DNA of 44,833 nt from Oscillospiraceae bacterium (GTDB taxonomy: Bacteria > Bacillota > Clostridia > Oscillospirales > Oscillospiraceae), in NCBI GenBank assembly GCA_017522015.1, contig JAFXAW010000024.1, forward strand, positions 1 to 44,833, in the 5' to 3' direction. Within the stretch, counting starts at the first letter, position 1; each line of letters starts with the position of its first letter. The position numbers were made by a program, and so were the translations under genes. Positions 16,799 through 25,131 of this stretch are shown here, in pieces. Below the pieces are notes generated by a model. It did not search any database. It saw only the letters and a list, made by a program, of their open reading frames with translations, and had not been told where the DNA came from.

Positions 16799-17641
16799 GT
16801 GAAGCTATGGAATGCCATCGTGCTCGGTCTCGTGCAGGGCATTGCCGAGTTTTTGCCCATCTCCAGCTCCGGACACCTTTCGATTTTGCAAAACTTTTTC
16901 AATATGCAGAGCGCAGAGCAGGGACATATGTTCTTTGACGTACTGCTCCATCTCGCCACGCTCGTCTCTGTATGCATTGCATACCGCGAAGAGATAAGAG
17001 ACATCGTTCGGGAGATTATTTCATGGTTCCGAAAAAAGACGCCGGTGGACAAACAGCCGAGAGAACCGCTGACCACCAGACGGCTGATTCTGATGATCGT
17101 GATGGGCACATTGCCGCTTGTGGTGATGGTGCTTCTCAAGCGCTTTGTGGAGCCGCTGTATATGAGCACGGTGTTCATCGGCATTGCGCTCATCCTGACG
17201 GGATTCATTCTCTATGTTGCCGACCGCATGGTGCCGGGGCGCAGAAACGAAAAGAACATGCGCATCCGGGATGCGCTGGTGGTGGGCGTGTGCCAGGCGA
17301 TCGCCGTGATCCCCGGCCTCTCCCGCAGCGGAACGACCATCACAGCGGGCATCGCCACCGGGCTTGACCGCGAGTTTGCGGTGAAGTATTCTTTCCTGCT
17401 CTCCGTTCCGGCGGTGCTGGGCGCCAATCTGCTTGAGCTGATTGATGTGATCCGGGAGGGCGTGGATTTTTCGCTGCTGCCGGTCTATCTCGTCGGTATG
17501 GTGGTTGCGGGCGTGGTTGGCTATTTTGCCATTTCCCTGATCCGCCGCATCGCAAAGAAGGGCAGCTTCGGCGGTTTTTCCTACTACTGCTGGGGCGTCG
17601 GCATAATCACGGTTTTTGTTAGCCTGATTAATCTGATTTAA
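16799..17641 (+). CDS. uppP: Undecaprenyl-diphosphatase
   Basis: A 280-residue integral membrane enzyme (BacA/UppP family) that removes a phosphate from undecaprenyl pyrophosphate, recycling the lipid carrier for cell-wall synthesis; extra copies give bacitracin resistance. The two catalytic regions are present: GIAEFLPISSSGHLSI near residue 20, and AVIPGLSRSGTTITAG near residue 175. Seven or eight hydrophobic helices can be followed. It starts with GTG after GGAAGGGAGGGAAAGG. The next gene, ftsK, begins 46 bases later without a visible terminator. Confidence 0.95.
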   Translation: MKLWNAIVLGLVQGIAEFLPISSSGHLSILQNFFNMQSAEQGHMFFDVLLHLATLVSVCIAYREEIRDIVREIISWFRKKTPVDKQPREPLTTRRLILMIVMGTLPLVVMVLLKRFVEPLYMSTVFIGIALILTGFILYVADRMVPGRRNEKNMRIRDALVVGVCQAIAVIPGLSRSGTTITAGIATGLDREFAVKYSFLLSVPAVLGANLLELIDVIREGVDFSLLPVYLVGMVVAGVVGYFAISLIRRIAKKGSFGGFSYYCWGVGIITVFVSLINLI

Positions 17642-17687
17642 CAAATCGCAAATCTCTGCTGAGTGATAAAATTGAGGAGTGTACTGC

Positions 17688-20381
17688 ATGGCAAATACCT
17701 CAAGCAAAGCAATTAAGAAAAAAAGTACGGCAAAGAAGAGCACGGCAAGCGCCAAGACTCCGGAAAAGAAGCCCATCCGCCGGGAAATCGGCGCGGTGGT
17801 GTGCCTGTTTTTGGGCCTGTTCTCCGTGATCGGCTATTTTCGTGTTGATGCGTGGTTCATCAACTTTTTCAGCAATTTCGTCAAGGGGCTGATCGGCTGG
17901 GGATATTGGATCTTCCCGCCGGCGCTGCTGTATTGCGCGTATATTCTGGCTTCCCACAAAGGGAAACCCGTCACGCTCCGGCTCACGGCTACGCTTTTGC
18001 TGCCGGTGACGCTTGGCGCGATCATTCAGGCCTTTGCCTCAAAAGCGCAGGCGCTGCCCCAGAATGCCGGCGAGTTCATCGGAACGCTTTACCGGACGGG
18101 TAAGGTGATGACCTCGGGCGGTCTACTTGCCGGTTCAATTGGCGAGTTGTTCAGAAAACTCTTTAGCGTATACGGTGCAGCACCGCTGATGATCGTGGCG
18201 TTCGCAGCATTTCTGCTGCTGGCGCTGCGTATCCGGCCGGAGGAGATCATCGAGAAGATCAAGGCGCGGCAGCGTGTGGCGTATGAGCCGATTCCGGAAG
18301 TCGAGCCGGAGCAGCGCGTGCCGGCTAAGCCCGAAACGCCCGCGCCCGTTGTCACGAGTGCGGCGGCCGGACGCAGAACCCGCAGCAAGATTGACATCCC
18401 GCTCGACGGGGAGCAGCCGCCTGTGGACGAATATGCGGATACCCGCATCGGTCTGTTCAACGCCAAGCCGCGCGTGCGCACGCCGGATCAGGTCTATACC
18501 GACGCGGAGAAAACCGCTGCGGCATCGGAGACGCCGCAGCAGCCGGATGCGTCTGCCCAGAGCGAACTGCCTCCGTTTTTCCGGACCGAGCCGCGCAAGG
18601 GGCAGAGAGAAGCGGTGAAAGCGAAAAACACCGGCATCGCCCCCGGCACGAGTCAGGCGGGAGGCATTGCCTTTACGCAGGATTCCACGCCGGAAGAGGA
18701 AGCGACAACGGCAGTGGAAATTGCCGACCCGCCCATCTTGCCCGGCAAGCTGAAAGCCGAGGACGTTGCCAAGGAGACGGCGAGCATCGCCCGGGAGATC
18801 GAGAGCGAGAAACAGGAAGAAAAACCGGTTTACGAGTTCCCGCCGCTGGAGCTGCTGAAGATCGAAGCGCAGAGCATTGCGGATTCGCGCGGCGAGGTCA
18901 GCATGAACCGCGAGCGTTTGGAATCGACCATCCACAGCTTTGGCGTCAATGCCAATATCTGCGGTGTTACGCGCGGACCGACCGTTACGCGTTACGATCT
19001 GGAGCTGGAAGCGGGCGTTAAGCTCAACAAGCTCACGAATCTGTCCAACGACCTGGCGCTCTCCCTTGGCGTGAGCAGTGTGCGCATCGCGCCCATTCCG
19101 GACAAGATCTCCACCGTCGGCATCGAGGTGCCCAACAAGCTGGTGAGCATGGTCTACCTGCGGGAGATCATCGCGTCCAGAGAGTTTCAGAACGCCGCAT
19201 CCAAGCTCAGCTTTGCAATCGGTAAGGACATCGGCGGCAATCCTGTTGTCGGCAACATCTCCAAGCTGCCGCACCTGCTGATCGCGGGTACCACCGGCTC
19301 CGGTAAATCCGTGTGCATGAACAGCCTGATTCTGAGCCTCATTTATAAGGCCTCGCCGGATGAGGTGCGCCTAATTATGATCGACCCGAAGATGGTCGAG
19401 CTCGGCATTTATAATGGCATTCCACATCTGTATATCCCGGTTGTGACCGACCCGAAGAAGGCGGCCGGCGCGCTGCAGTGGGCGGTTGTGGAGATGATGA
19501 AGCGCTATCGCCTGTTCTCGGAGATCGGCGTGCGCGATCTGGCCGGCTACAACGCCTATCAGAAGCGGAACAACGGTGAGACCATGCCGCAGATCGTGGT
19601 TGTGATCGACGAGCTGGCGGATTTGATGCTGGTGGCCAGCAAAGAGGTGGAAGAGAGCATCTGCCGCGTGGCACAGATGGGCCGCGCCAGCGGCGTGCAT
19701 CTGATTATTGCAACGCAGCGTCCCTCCGCGGACGTGATCACGGGCCTGATGAAGGCCAATATCCCCAGCCGCATCGCCTTTGCGGTGTCGAGCGCGATGG
19801 AATCGCGCATCATTCTGGACACGCAGGGAGCGGAGAAGCTGATCGGACAGGGCGATATGCTCTATGCTCCGCTCGGCGCGGGTAAGCCGCTGCGCATTCA
19901 GGGCGCTTTCGTCTCGGACGAGGAGCGCGAGGAAGTCATCCGCTTCGTCAAGGCGGGCGCGGAGGCAAATTATTCCGAAGAGATCCTCAGTCAGATCGAG
20001 CTGGCGGCGGAAAACAGCGGCAAGAACGGCAAAGCCGCTGCGAAACCGGCGGAAGCCGATTCCTCGTCCGCAAACGATTACGACGAGCTGCTTCCGCAGG
20101 CGGTGGAAGTGATTCTGGAAACCAAGCAGGCGAGCGTGTCCATGCTGCAGCGAAGGCTGAAGCTGGGCTATTCCCGCGCTGCGCGCCTGGTGGATCAGAT
20201 GGAGGAGATGGGTGTTGTCGGCCCCTTCGAGGGCTCCAAGCCGCGCCAGCTTCTCATTACGAAGGAACAGTGGCAGGAGATGCAGCTTCGCGGCAGTTCT
20301 GCCGCGGAGGACAGTGCCGACCGGTTTGAGCCGGAGGTTTACGGCTTTGCTGCAGAGGATGAAGAAAATGAAGACTTTTGA
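17688..20381 (+). CDS. ftsK: DNA translocase FtsK/SpoIIIE
   Basis: An 897-residue DNA pump for chromosome segregation at the division or sporulation septum. A basic N-terminal tail leads into about four membrane helices (residues 30-170), a long Pro/Glu/Ala-rich linker (about 180-380), and the motor: GTTGSGKSVCMNSLILSLI (Walker A), VVVIDELADLMLVASKEVEE (Walker B) and ATQRPSADVITGLMKANIPS. The C-terminal gamma winged helix, which reads the orienting DNA sequence, ends it (ASVSMLQRRLKLGYSRAARL). The ATG at 17688 is chosen because GAGGAG lies 8 bases upstream. It overlaps mrnC by 14 bases. Confidence 0.95.
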   Translation: MANTSSKAIKKKSTAKKSTASAKTPEKKPIRREIGAVVCLFLGLFSVIGYFRVDAWFINFFSNFVKGLIGWGYWIFPPALLYCAYILASHKGKPVTLRLTATLLLPVTLGAIIQAFASKAQALPQNAGEFIGTLYRTGKVMTSGGLLAGSIGELFRKLFSVYGAAPLMIVAFAAFLLLALRIRPEEIIEKIKARQRVAYEPIPEVEPEQRVPAKPETPAPVVTSAAAGRRTRSKIDIPLDGEQPPVDEYADTRIGLFNAKPRVRTPDQVYTDAEKTAAASETPQQPDASAQSELPPFFRTEPRKGQREAVKAKNTGIAPGTSQAGGIAFTQDSTPEEEATTAVEIADPPILPGKLKAEDVAKETASIAREIESEKQEEKPVYEFPPLELLKIEAQSIADSRGEVSMNRERLESTIHSFGVNANICGVTRGPTVTRYDLELEAGVKLNKLTNLSNDLALSLGVSSVRIAPIPDKISTVGIEVPNKLVSMVYLREIIASREFQNAASKLSFAIGKDIGGNPVVGNISKLPHLLIAGTTGSGKSVCMNSLILSLIYKASPDEVRLIMIDPKMVELGIYNGIPHLYIPVVTDPKKAAGALQWAVVEMMKRYRLFSEIGVRDLAGYNAYQKRNNGETMPQIVVVIDELADLMLVASKEVEESICRVAQMGRASGVHLIIATQRPSADVITGLMKANIPSRIAFAVSSAMESRIILDTQGAEKLIGQGDMLYAPLGAGKPLRIQGAFVSDEEREEVIRFVKAGAEANYSEEILSQIELAAENSGKNGKAAAKPAEADSSSANDYDELLPQAVEVILETKQASVSMLQRRLKLGYSRAARLVDQMEEMGVVGPFEGSKPRQLLITKEQWQEMQLRGSSAAEDSADRFEPEVYGFAAEDEENEDF

Positions 20382-20787
20382 GCTTTTGCATCCGGTGATG
20401 GAGGAGGAAAAGCTCGGCGGCATTACGAATCTCGGCCTCGCGCACATGGGAGACGCGGTGTATGAAGTGCTGGTGCGCACCTGGCTTTGTATGCACGGGA
20501 GGGTGACCTCCCGCGGACTGCACAAGGAGACGGTGGCCTATGTCGCCGCTCCTGCGCAGGCGCGCGCCATGGAGAAAATTATGCCGCTTCTGAGCGAACA
20601 GGAGCTTGCTGTGTACAAGCGTGGGCGCAACACGCGGGTGAAATCCGTTCCGCAGCACGCGGAAATCGCGCAGTACCACGCCGCAACAGGGCTGGAATGC
20701 CTTTTCGGCTGGCTGTGGCTGCGCGGCGAGACGGTGCGCATTGAGGAGCTTTTTGCGAGTATAATGGAGGAAGACGATGCCTCTTGA
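20368..20787 (+). CDS. mrnC: Mini-ribonuclease III
   Basis: A 139-residue RNase III catalytic domain lacking the double-stranded RNA binding domain. In Bacillus, Mini-III matures 23S rRNA ends. The active-site helix reads LGLAHMGDAVYEVLVR, and a second conserved segment YKRGRNTRVKSVPQHA follows; C-terminal Glu residues (RIEELF) complete the acidic set. The ATG at 20368 is preferred over one at 20359, because GAGGA is 8 bases upstream of the former and abuts the latter. It overlaps ftsK at its 5' end and rqcH by 11 bases at its 3' end, so the three are coupled. In many Firmicutes this gene sits beside cysS instead. Confidence 0.92.
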   Translation: MKTFELLHPVMEEEKLGGITNLGLAHMGDAVYEVLVRTWLCMHGRVTSRGLHKETVAYVAAPAQARAMEKIMPLLSEQELAVYKRGRNTRVKSVPQHAEIAQYHAATGLECLFGWLWLRGETVRIEELFASIMEEDDAS

Positions 20788-22534
20788 TGCGGTATGCCTC
20801 GCAGGTCTTGCGGAAGAACTGCGGGGCATGATTCTTGGCGCGCGGATTGAAAAAATCCAGCAGCCGGAGCGGGACATGCTGCTTTTCACCCTGCATGTCG
20901 GGCGGGAAAATGCCTCCCTGCTGCTCAGCGCAGGGAGCGGCAGCGCCCGCGTTCACCTGACGCGGGAACGCTACGAGCAGCCGGCGCAGCCGCCCATGTT
21001 CTGCATGCTGCTGCGCAAGCATCTCACAGGCGCGCGGATTGCGGAGATCTCGCAGCCGCCGTTTGAGCGCATTTTGCGTCTGGAGCTCGATGCGCTCGAC
21101 GAATTGGGTGCGAGCGTAAAGCGCAGCCTGGTTGCCGAGCTCATCGGAAACAGCGCCAATCTCATTTTGCTGGATGCGGACGGACGCATTATTGACTGTC
21201 TGCGCCGCGTGGGCGGGGAGCTCAGCGATAAGCGCCAGGTTCTGCCGGGGCTGTTCTACCGGCTGCCGCCGGCGCAGGAGAAGCCCTGCTTTTTCACGCT
21301 GACAAGCGAACAGAGAAAGCGCATGTGGGAAGCCGCACCGGCGGATATGCGGGCAGACAAGTGGCTGCTCGGCAGCTTCAGCGCGCTTTCCCCACTCGTC
21401 TGCCGGGAACTGTGTTTCCGCGCCTTTGGGGAGGTTTCGCCCGTGGTGGGCGAGATCGGAGAGCGGTCAAATCTGCTCTTTGCCATGGACGCGCTGGCGC
21501 AAACGGTGGAAGCGGGGGAGTATGCCCCCACCTTGCTGATCGAAAACGGCGTGCCGAAGGACCTGAGCTTCCTTGCCATCGGGCAGTATGGCACGGGGAT
21601 GGAGACAGAGCGCTGCGGAAGTTTTTCCGCGCTGCTGGACGCCTTTTACGGACGCAGGGAAAAGGCCTTGCGTATGCAGCGGCGCGCGCAGGATTTGACG
21701 AGAACCGTCAAAACTGCGCTGGACCGATTGACGCGCAAGCTTGCCCTGCAGCGTGAGGAGCTGCGAAGAACCGGGGAGCGGGAGACGTTTCGTCGCCGCG
21801 GGGATTTGATCACGGCGAATATGTGGCGCTTGGAAAAGGGCGCGCGCGTGCTGGAGTGCGAAGATTATTATCAGGACGAGTGCCCGACGGTAGAAATTCC
21901 GCTCGATCCGCTCAAAACGCCGCAGCAGAATGCGGCAAAATATTATAAGGAATACAACAAACTCAAGGCGGCTGAAACGCACCTCACCGCGCAGATCGAG
22001 AAGGGCGAAAAAGAGCTGGACTATCTCTACAGCGTCCTCGACCTTCTCTCCCGCGCAGAGAGCGAGAAGGATTTGTCCGAGTTTCGCCGCGAGCTGACGG
22101 AGACGGGTTACCTCCGCGCGCAGAAGCAGAAGAAAAAGGAAAAGCCGGTCACGACGAAGCCGCTTCGCTTCCTCTCCGGCGCGGGGCTGGAGATCGCGGT
22201 CGGACGCAATAACGCGCAGAACGACCACTTGACGCTGCGCGACGCGCGGCGCACGGACTATTGGTTCCATACGCAGAAGATCCACGGCTCCCATGTGATC
22301 CTGCGCTGCGGGGACGCACAGCCGGACGAACAGAGCGTTCATGAGGCGGCGCTGCTGGCGGCATGGTATTCGCAGGGACGCATGAGCGGCAAGGTGGCTG
22401 TGGACTATACGATGGTGCGCTTTGTCCGCAAGCCGGCGGGCGCGCTGCCCGGCAAGGTGATCTACACCGATTACAGGACGCTTTTCGTCGAGCCGACGGA
22501 GGTACAGATCGAGGCGCTGCGCAGGCTTTCTTAG
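20777..22534 (+). CDS. rqcH: NFACT family protein RqcH (Rqc2 homologue)
   Basis: A 585-residue ribosome-quality-control factor; RqcH binds stalled 50S subunits and recruits Ala-tRNA to add C-terminal alanine tails. The N-terminal NFACT-N domain begins MPLDAVCLAGLAEELRGMIL and GARIEKIQQPERD. A coiled-coil middle (about 300-430; LALQREELRRTGERETFRRR) and the NFACT-R domain follow, with the signature NDHLTLRDARRTDYWFHTQ and GSHVILR. Older annotation calls these fibronectin-binding proteins. GGAGGAAG lies upstream and inside the end of mrnC. Confidence 0.93.
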   Translation: MPLDAVCLAGLAEELRGMILGARIEKIQQPERDMLLFTLHVGRENASLLLSAGSGSARVHLTRERYEQPAQPPMFCMLLRKHLTGARIAEISQPPFERILRLELDALDELGASVKRSLVAELIGNSANLILLDADGRIIDCLRRVGGELSDKRQVLPGLFYRLPPAQEKPCFFTLTSEQRKRMWEAAPADMRADKWLLGSFSALSPLVCRELCFRAFGEVSPVVGEIGERSNLLFAMDALAQTVEAGEYAPTLLIENGVPKDLSFLAIGQYGTGMETERCGSFSALLDAFYGRREKALRMQRRAQDLTRTVKTALDRLTRKLALQREELRRTGERETFRRRGDLITANMWRLEKGARVLECEDYYQDECPTVEIPLDPLKTPQQNAAKYYKEYNKLKAAETHLTAQIEKGEKELDYLYSVLDLLSRAESEKDLSEFRRELTETGYLRAQKQKKKEKPVTTKPLRFLSGAGLEIAVGRNNAQNDHLTLRDARRTDYWFHTQKIHGSHVILRCGDAQPDEQSVHEAALLAAWYSQGRMSGKVAVDYTMVRFVRKPAGALPGKVIYTDYRTLFVEPTEVQIEALRRLS

Positions 22535-22600
22535 AATGACAGGGAGGCACTGCGTAAGCTTTCTTAGCGAAAATTGAGCACATTGACCAAAATGCGACAG

Positions 22601-22635
22601 AATAAACCGCACGCAATTTGTGCGGTTTATTTATT
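22601..22635 (+). terminator. Terminator after the ftsK-mrnC-rqcH unit
   Basis: AATAAACCGCAC (22601-22612) pairs with its complement at 22620-22631 and is followed by TATTA. The stem is perfect with a 7-base loop. The T tail is interrupted by A. Confidence 0.65.
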
Positions 22636-22644
22636 AAAAAACGC

Positions 22645-22672
22645 TTGCTTTATTTCGCTAATGTGTTATTAT
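22645..22672 (+). promoter_or_regulatory. Promoter of the amino-acid-type ABC transporter operon
   Basis: TTGCTT at 22645-22650, a 16-base spacer and TATTAT at 22667-22672, with TGT directly upstream making an extended -10. A TATGAT at 22670-22675 is an alternative. Confidence 0.55.
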
Positions 22673-22681
22673 GATAACACA
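22662..22681. promoter_or_regulatory. Palindromic operator candidate over the -10 of the ABC operon
   Basis: TGTGTTAT (22662-22669), four bases, and the exact complement ATAACACA (22674-22681). It covers the -10 hexamer, where a bound repressor would block initiation. The regulator is not in view. Confidence 0.5.
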
Positions 22682-22711
22682 ATCAACGAAACAACATGGA
22701 GGAAAACCAAA

Positions 22712-23497
22712 ATGAAGAAGTTTATAAAAGTTCTGTCTCTGCTGCTTGTTCTGACAATGTGCCTGGCGCTGGCTGCCTGCGGCGCCAAGGATCCCGACAA
22801 GATGGTTTATGCTGTTGAGTCCGGTTCTGCCGGTGAAGCGGCTGCGCTGGAAAAGGGCTGGGAGACTGTCGGCGTGGACACGCAGGCCAAGGCGCTCATG
22901 GAAGTGGCCGCCGGCACCTCTGACGCGGCGATCATTGACCTGCTCATGGCCGGTGCTATGATCGGTGAGGGCACGAGCTATCCGGATCTGGTCTACACCG
23001 ATAAGCTGACTACCGAAGAATACGGTGTCGGCTGCCGCAAGGGCAGCGACCTGGCGGCTTACATCAATGCCGTGTTTGCCGAGACTTATGCAAGCGGCAA
23101 GATGCAGGAGATCGCCAAGACCTACGGCGTGCAGGAGTCCCTGCTGGAGCAGTCTGCTCCGGAGTACGTTCCCGGTGATGGCGATGTGGCCTATATTCAG
23201 GAGAAGGGCGAACTGATCGTCGGCATTACGAACTTTGCGCCGATGGATTTCCCGGGCGATGACGGCGAGTGGATCGGCTTTGACGCTGACATGGCGCGCC
23301 TCGTTGCCGAAAAGCTGGGTGTTGAGTGCGTCTTTGTCGAGATCGAATGGGGCAACAAGATCATGGAACTCGATGCCAAGAGCATTGACGTCGTCTGGAA
23401 CGGCATGACGCTGACCAGCGAGGTCACCTCCGCCATGGAGTGCACCAACGCCTATTGCAACAACGCGCAGGTCGTTGTCGTGCCCGCCGAAAAGTAA
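22712..23497 (+). CDS. Circularly permuted solute-binding lipoprotein of an amino-acid-type ABC transporter
   Basis: A 261-residue lipoprotein with signal and lipobox ending at Cys23. In ordinary cluster-3 (polar amino acid) binding proteins the order is lobe I (IVGITNFAPMDF, GFDADMARLVAEKLG, IDVVWNGMTLT, NNAQVVVV), hinge, then lobe II (AVESGSAGEAAAL, ALMEVAAGTSDAAIID, EEYGVGCRKGSDL). Here lobe II comes first (residues about 31-147), then a linker SAPEYVPGDGD (148-158), then lobe I (159-261), and the chain stops right after VVVVPAEK, where the hinge would continue. All pieces of one complete domain are present once, so it is a permutation and not a truncation. The ATG at 22712 has GGAGG 9 bases upstream. 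Ligand probably an amino acid. Confidence 0.88.
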   Translation: MKKFIKVLSLLLVLTMCLALAACGAKDPDKMVYAVESGSAGEAAALEKGWETVGVDTQAKALMEVAAGTSDAAIIDLLMAGAMIGEGTSYPDLVYTDKLTTEEYGVGCRKGSDLAAYINAVFAETYASGKMQEIAKTYGVQESLLEQSAPEYVPGDGDVAYIQEKGELIVGITNFAPMDFPGDDGEWIGFDADMARLVAEKLGVECVFVEIEWGNKIMELDAKSIDVVWNGMTLTSEVTSAMECTNAYCNNAQVVVVPAEK

Positions 23498-23528
23498 GAA
23501 TAACCGCTTACCCAAATCCGAAAAGAGT

Positions 23529-23560
23529 AAAGGCAGAGGGCTGGGAAGCCCCCTGCCTTT
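23529..23560 (+). other. Intra-operon hairpin between binding-protein and permease genes
   Basis: A 14-bp stem with one mismatch (AAAGGCAGAGGGCT at 23529-23542, loop GGGA, partner at 23547-23560) followed by TGCC, not T-rich. Such hairpins commonly protect the upstream binding-protein message, giving excess binding protein over permease. Confidence 0.65.
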
Positions 23561-23587
23561 GCCCGTCTTGATAACAGGAGCGATCTT

Positions 23588-24241
23588 ATGTTTTGGACTG
23601 TAACGCTCAGCCTGTTTCGCGGCATGGGTGAGGCTTTGGAGATTTTCTGCCTCACGCTGCTGTTCTCCCTGCCGCTCGGGCTCGTAATTGCTTTCGGCTC
23701 CATGAGCCGGTTTAAGCCGCTTGCAAAGCTCGTGAACCTCATCATCTGGGTTATCCGCGGCACGCCGCTGATGCTCCAGCTTCTCATCATCTTTTACGGC
23801 CCGGGCCTTTGGATGGAAAACAACATCTGGGCCTTTTCGTCCGGCCGTATGGTTGCGTGCATCGTTGCCTTTGTCATCAACTATGCCTGCTACTTCTCGG
23901 TGATTTACCGCGGCGGCATTGAAGGTGTCTCGCGCGGACAGCGCGAGGCCGGACAGGTGCTTGGCATGACGAAGAGTCAAATTTTCTTCAAGGTCACGCT
24001 GCTGCAGATGGTCAAGCGCATCGTGCCGCCCATGTCCAACGAGATCATCACGCTTGTCAAGGACACCTCACTCGCGCGCGTTATTGCCATCACGGAGATC
24101 ATCAAAGCCGGTGAAAATTTCATAAAGAGCGACGGTATTATCTGGCCGCTTTTCTACACGGCGGTGTATTATCTGATTATGGTCGGCCTGCTGACCATCC
24201 TGTTCAACGCAATCGAGCGCAAGCTGAGTTATTTCCGTTAA
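23588..24241 (+). CDS. Amino acid ABC transporter permease
   Basis: A 217-residue membrane protein of the HisM/GlnP type with about five helices. N-terminal [20 protein letters not shown] and [18 protein letters not shown] are family signatures. The EAA loop that docks on the ATPase reads [21 protein letters not shown] (about residues 117-138). [15 protein letters not shown] follows, close to the substrate region. Only one permease gene is present, so it probably works as a homodimer. AGGAG lies 7 bases before the ATG; the ATPase gene begins 14 bases after its stop. Confidence 0.93.
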   Translation: MFWTVTLSLFRGMGEALEIFCLTLLFSLPLGLVIAFGSMSRFKPLAKLVNLIIWVIRGTPLMLQLLIIFYGPGLWMENNIWAFSSGRMVACIVAFVINYACYFSVIYRGGIEGVSRGQREAGQVLGMTKSQIFFKVTLLQMVKRIVPPMSNEIITLVKDTSLARVIAITEIIKAGENFIKSDGIIWPLFYTAVYYLIMVGLLTILFNAIERKLSYFR

Positions 24242-24255
24242 AGGAGGGGAGAAGC

Positions 24256-25011
24256 GTGTCCATTCTGGAAGTATGCAATCTGGAAAAGCATTTTGGCGAT
24301 GTCGAGGTGCTGAAAAACATCAGCTTCTCTCTGGAAAAGGGCGAGGCCTTATCCATTATCGGCTCCTCCGGCAGCGGCAAGACGACGCTTTTGCGCTGTC
24401 TGAACTTTTTGGAGACGCCAAACGGCGGACGGATTCTGATTAACGGCAACCCGATCTTTGACGCCGCGGATCACGCCTCGCGCAGCGATGAGGAGATTCG
24501 CAAAAAGCGGCTGCATTTCGGCCTGGTGTTCCAAAGCTTTAACCTGTTCCCGCAGTATACCGCACTGGACAACGTGACGCTGGCGGTCAAGCTCCAGAAC
24601 AAGGGGCGGCCGGTTTCGGAGATCAATGCCGAGGGCATGGCACTGCTGGAGCGGATGGGTCTTGCCGACCGTGCCGGGCACTATCCCCACCAGCTCTCCG
24701 GCGGACAGCAGCAGCGCGTGGCGATTGCAAGGGCGCTGGCGCTCTCGCCGGATATCCTGTGCTTTGACGAACCGACCAGCGCGCTCGACCCCGAGCTCAC
24801 CGGTGAGGTGCTCAAGGTGATCCGCGCGCTCGCCGAACAGGAAACGACCATGATTATCGTCACGCATGAGATGAGCTTTGCGCGCGATGTCTCGGATAAG
24901 GTCATCTTTATGGATGAAGGCGTGATTGTTGAGCAGGGTACGCCGGAGGATGTTTTTGTCAATCCTTCTTCCGAGCGGACGCGCCAGTTCCTTTCGCGTT
25001 ACGGCGAGTAG
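24256..25011 (+). CDS. Amino acid ABC transporter ATP-binding protein
   Basis: A 251-residue ATPase subunit of the GlnQ/HisP type. Visible motifs: Walker [10 protein letters not shown] (about residues 36-44), Q-loop [21 protein letters not shown] signature [16 protein letters not shown], Walker [21 protein letters not shown] and the H-switch [20 protein letters not shown]. It starts with GTG after AAGGAGGGG. It is followed by a GAAA-loop hairpin and then the second, differently permuted binding-protein gene. Confidence 0.95.
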   Translation: MSILEVCNLEKHFGDVEVLKNISFSLEKGEALSIIGSSGSGKTTLLRCLNFLETPNGGRILINGNPIFDAADHASRSDEEIRKKRLHFGLVFQSFNLFPQYTALDNVTLAVKLQNKGRPVSEINAEGMALLERMGLADRAGHYPHQLSGGQQQRVAIARALALSPDILCFDEPTSALDPELTGEVLKVIRALAEQETTMIIVTHEMSFARDVSDKVIFMDEGVIVEQGTPEDVFVNPSSERTRQFLSRYGE

Positions 25012-25080
25012 AGAGCGGCTTTTCGCCTGCGGACGAAAATTCACAAAAGAGACTTGCTTTGCCTTGTCCGATACGATATG

Positions 25081-25110
25081 ATAAAAGCTGCCCGAAAGGG
25101 CGGCTTTTAT
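25081..25110 (+). terminator. GNRA-loop hairpin between ATPase gene and second binding-protein gene
   Basis: Thirteen pairs including one T-G wobble (ATAAAAGCTGCCC, loop GAAA, GGGCGGCTTTTAT) followed by TATGTTTT. It has the form of an intrinsic terminator, but the next ribosome binding site is only 10 bases on and no separate promoter is obvious. It may be leaky, so the downstream gene receives read-through. Confidence 0.6.
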
Positions 25111-25131
25111 TATGTTTTACGGAGGATTATC

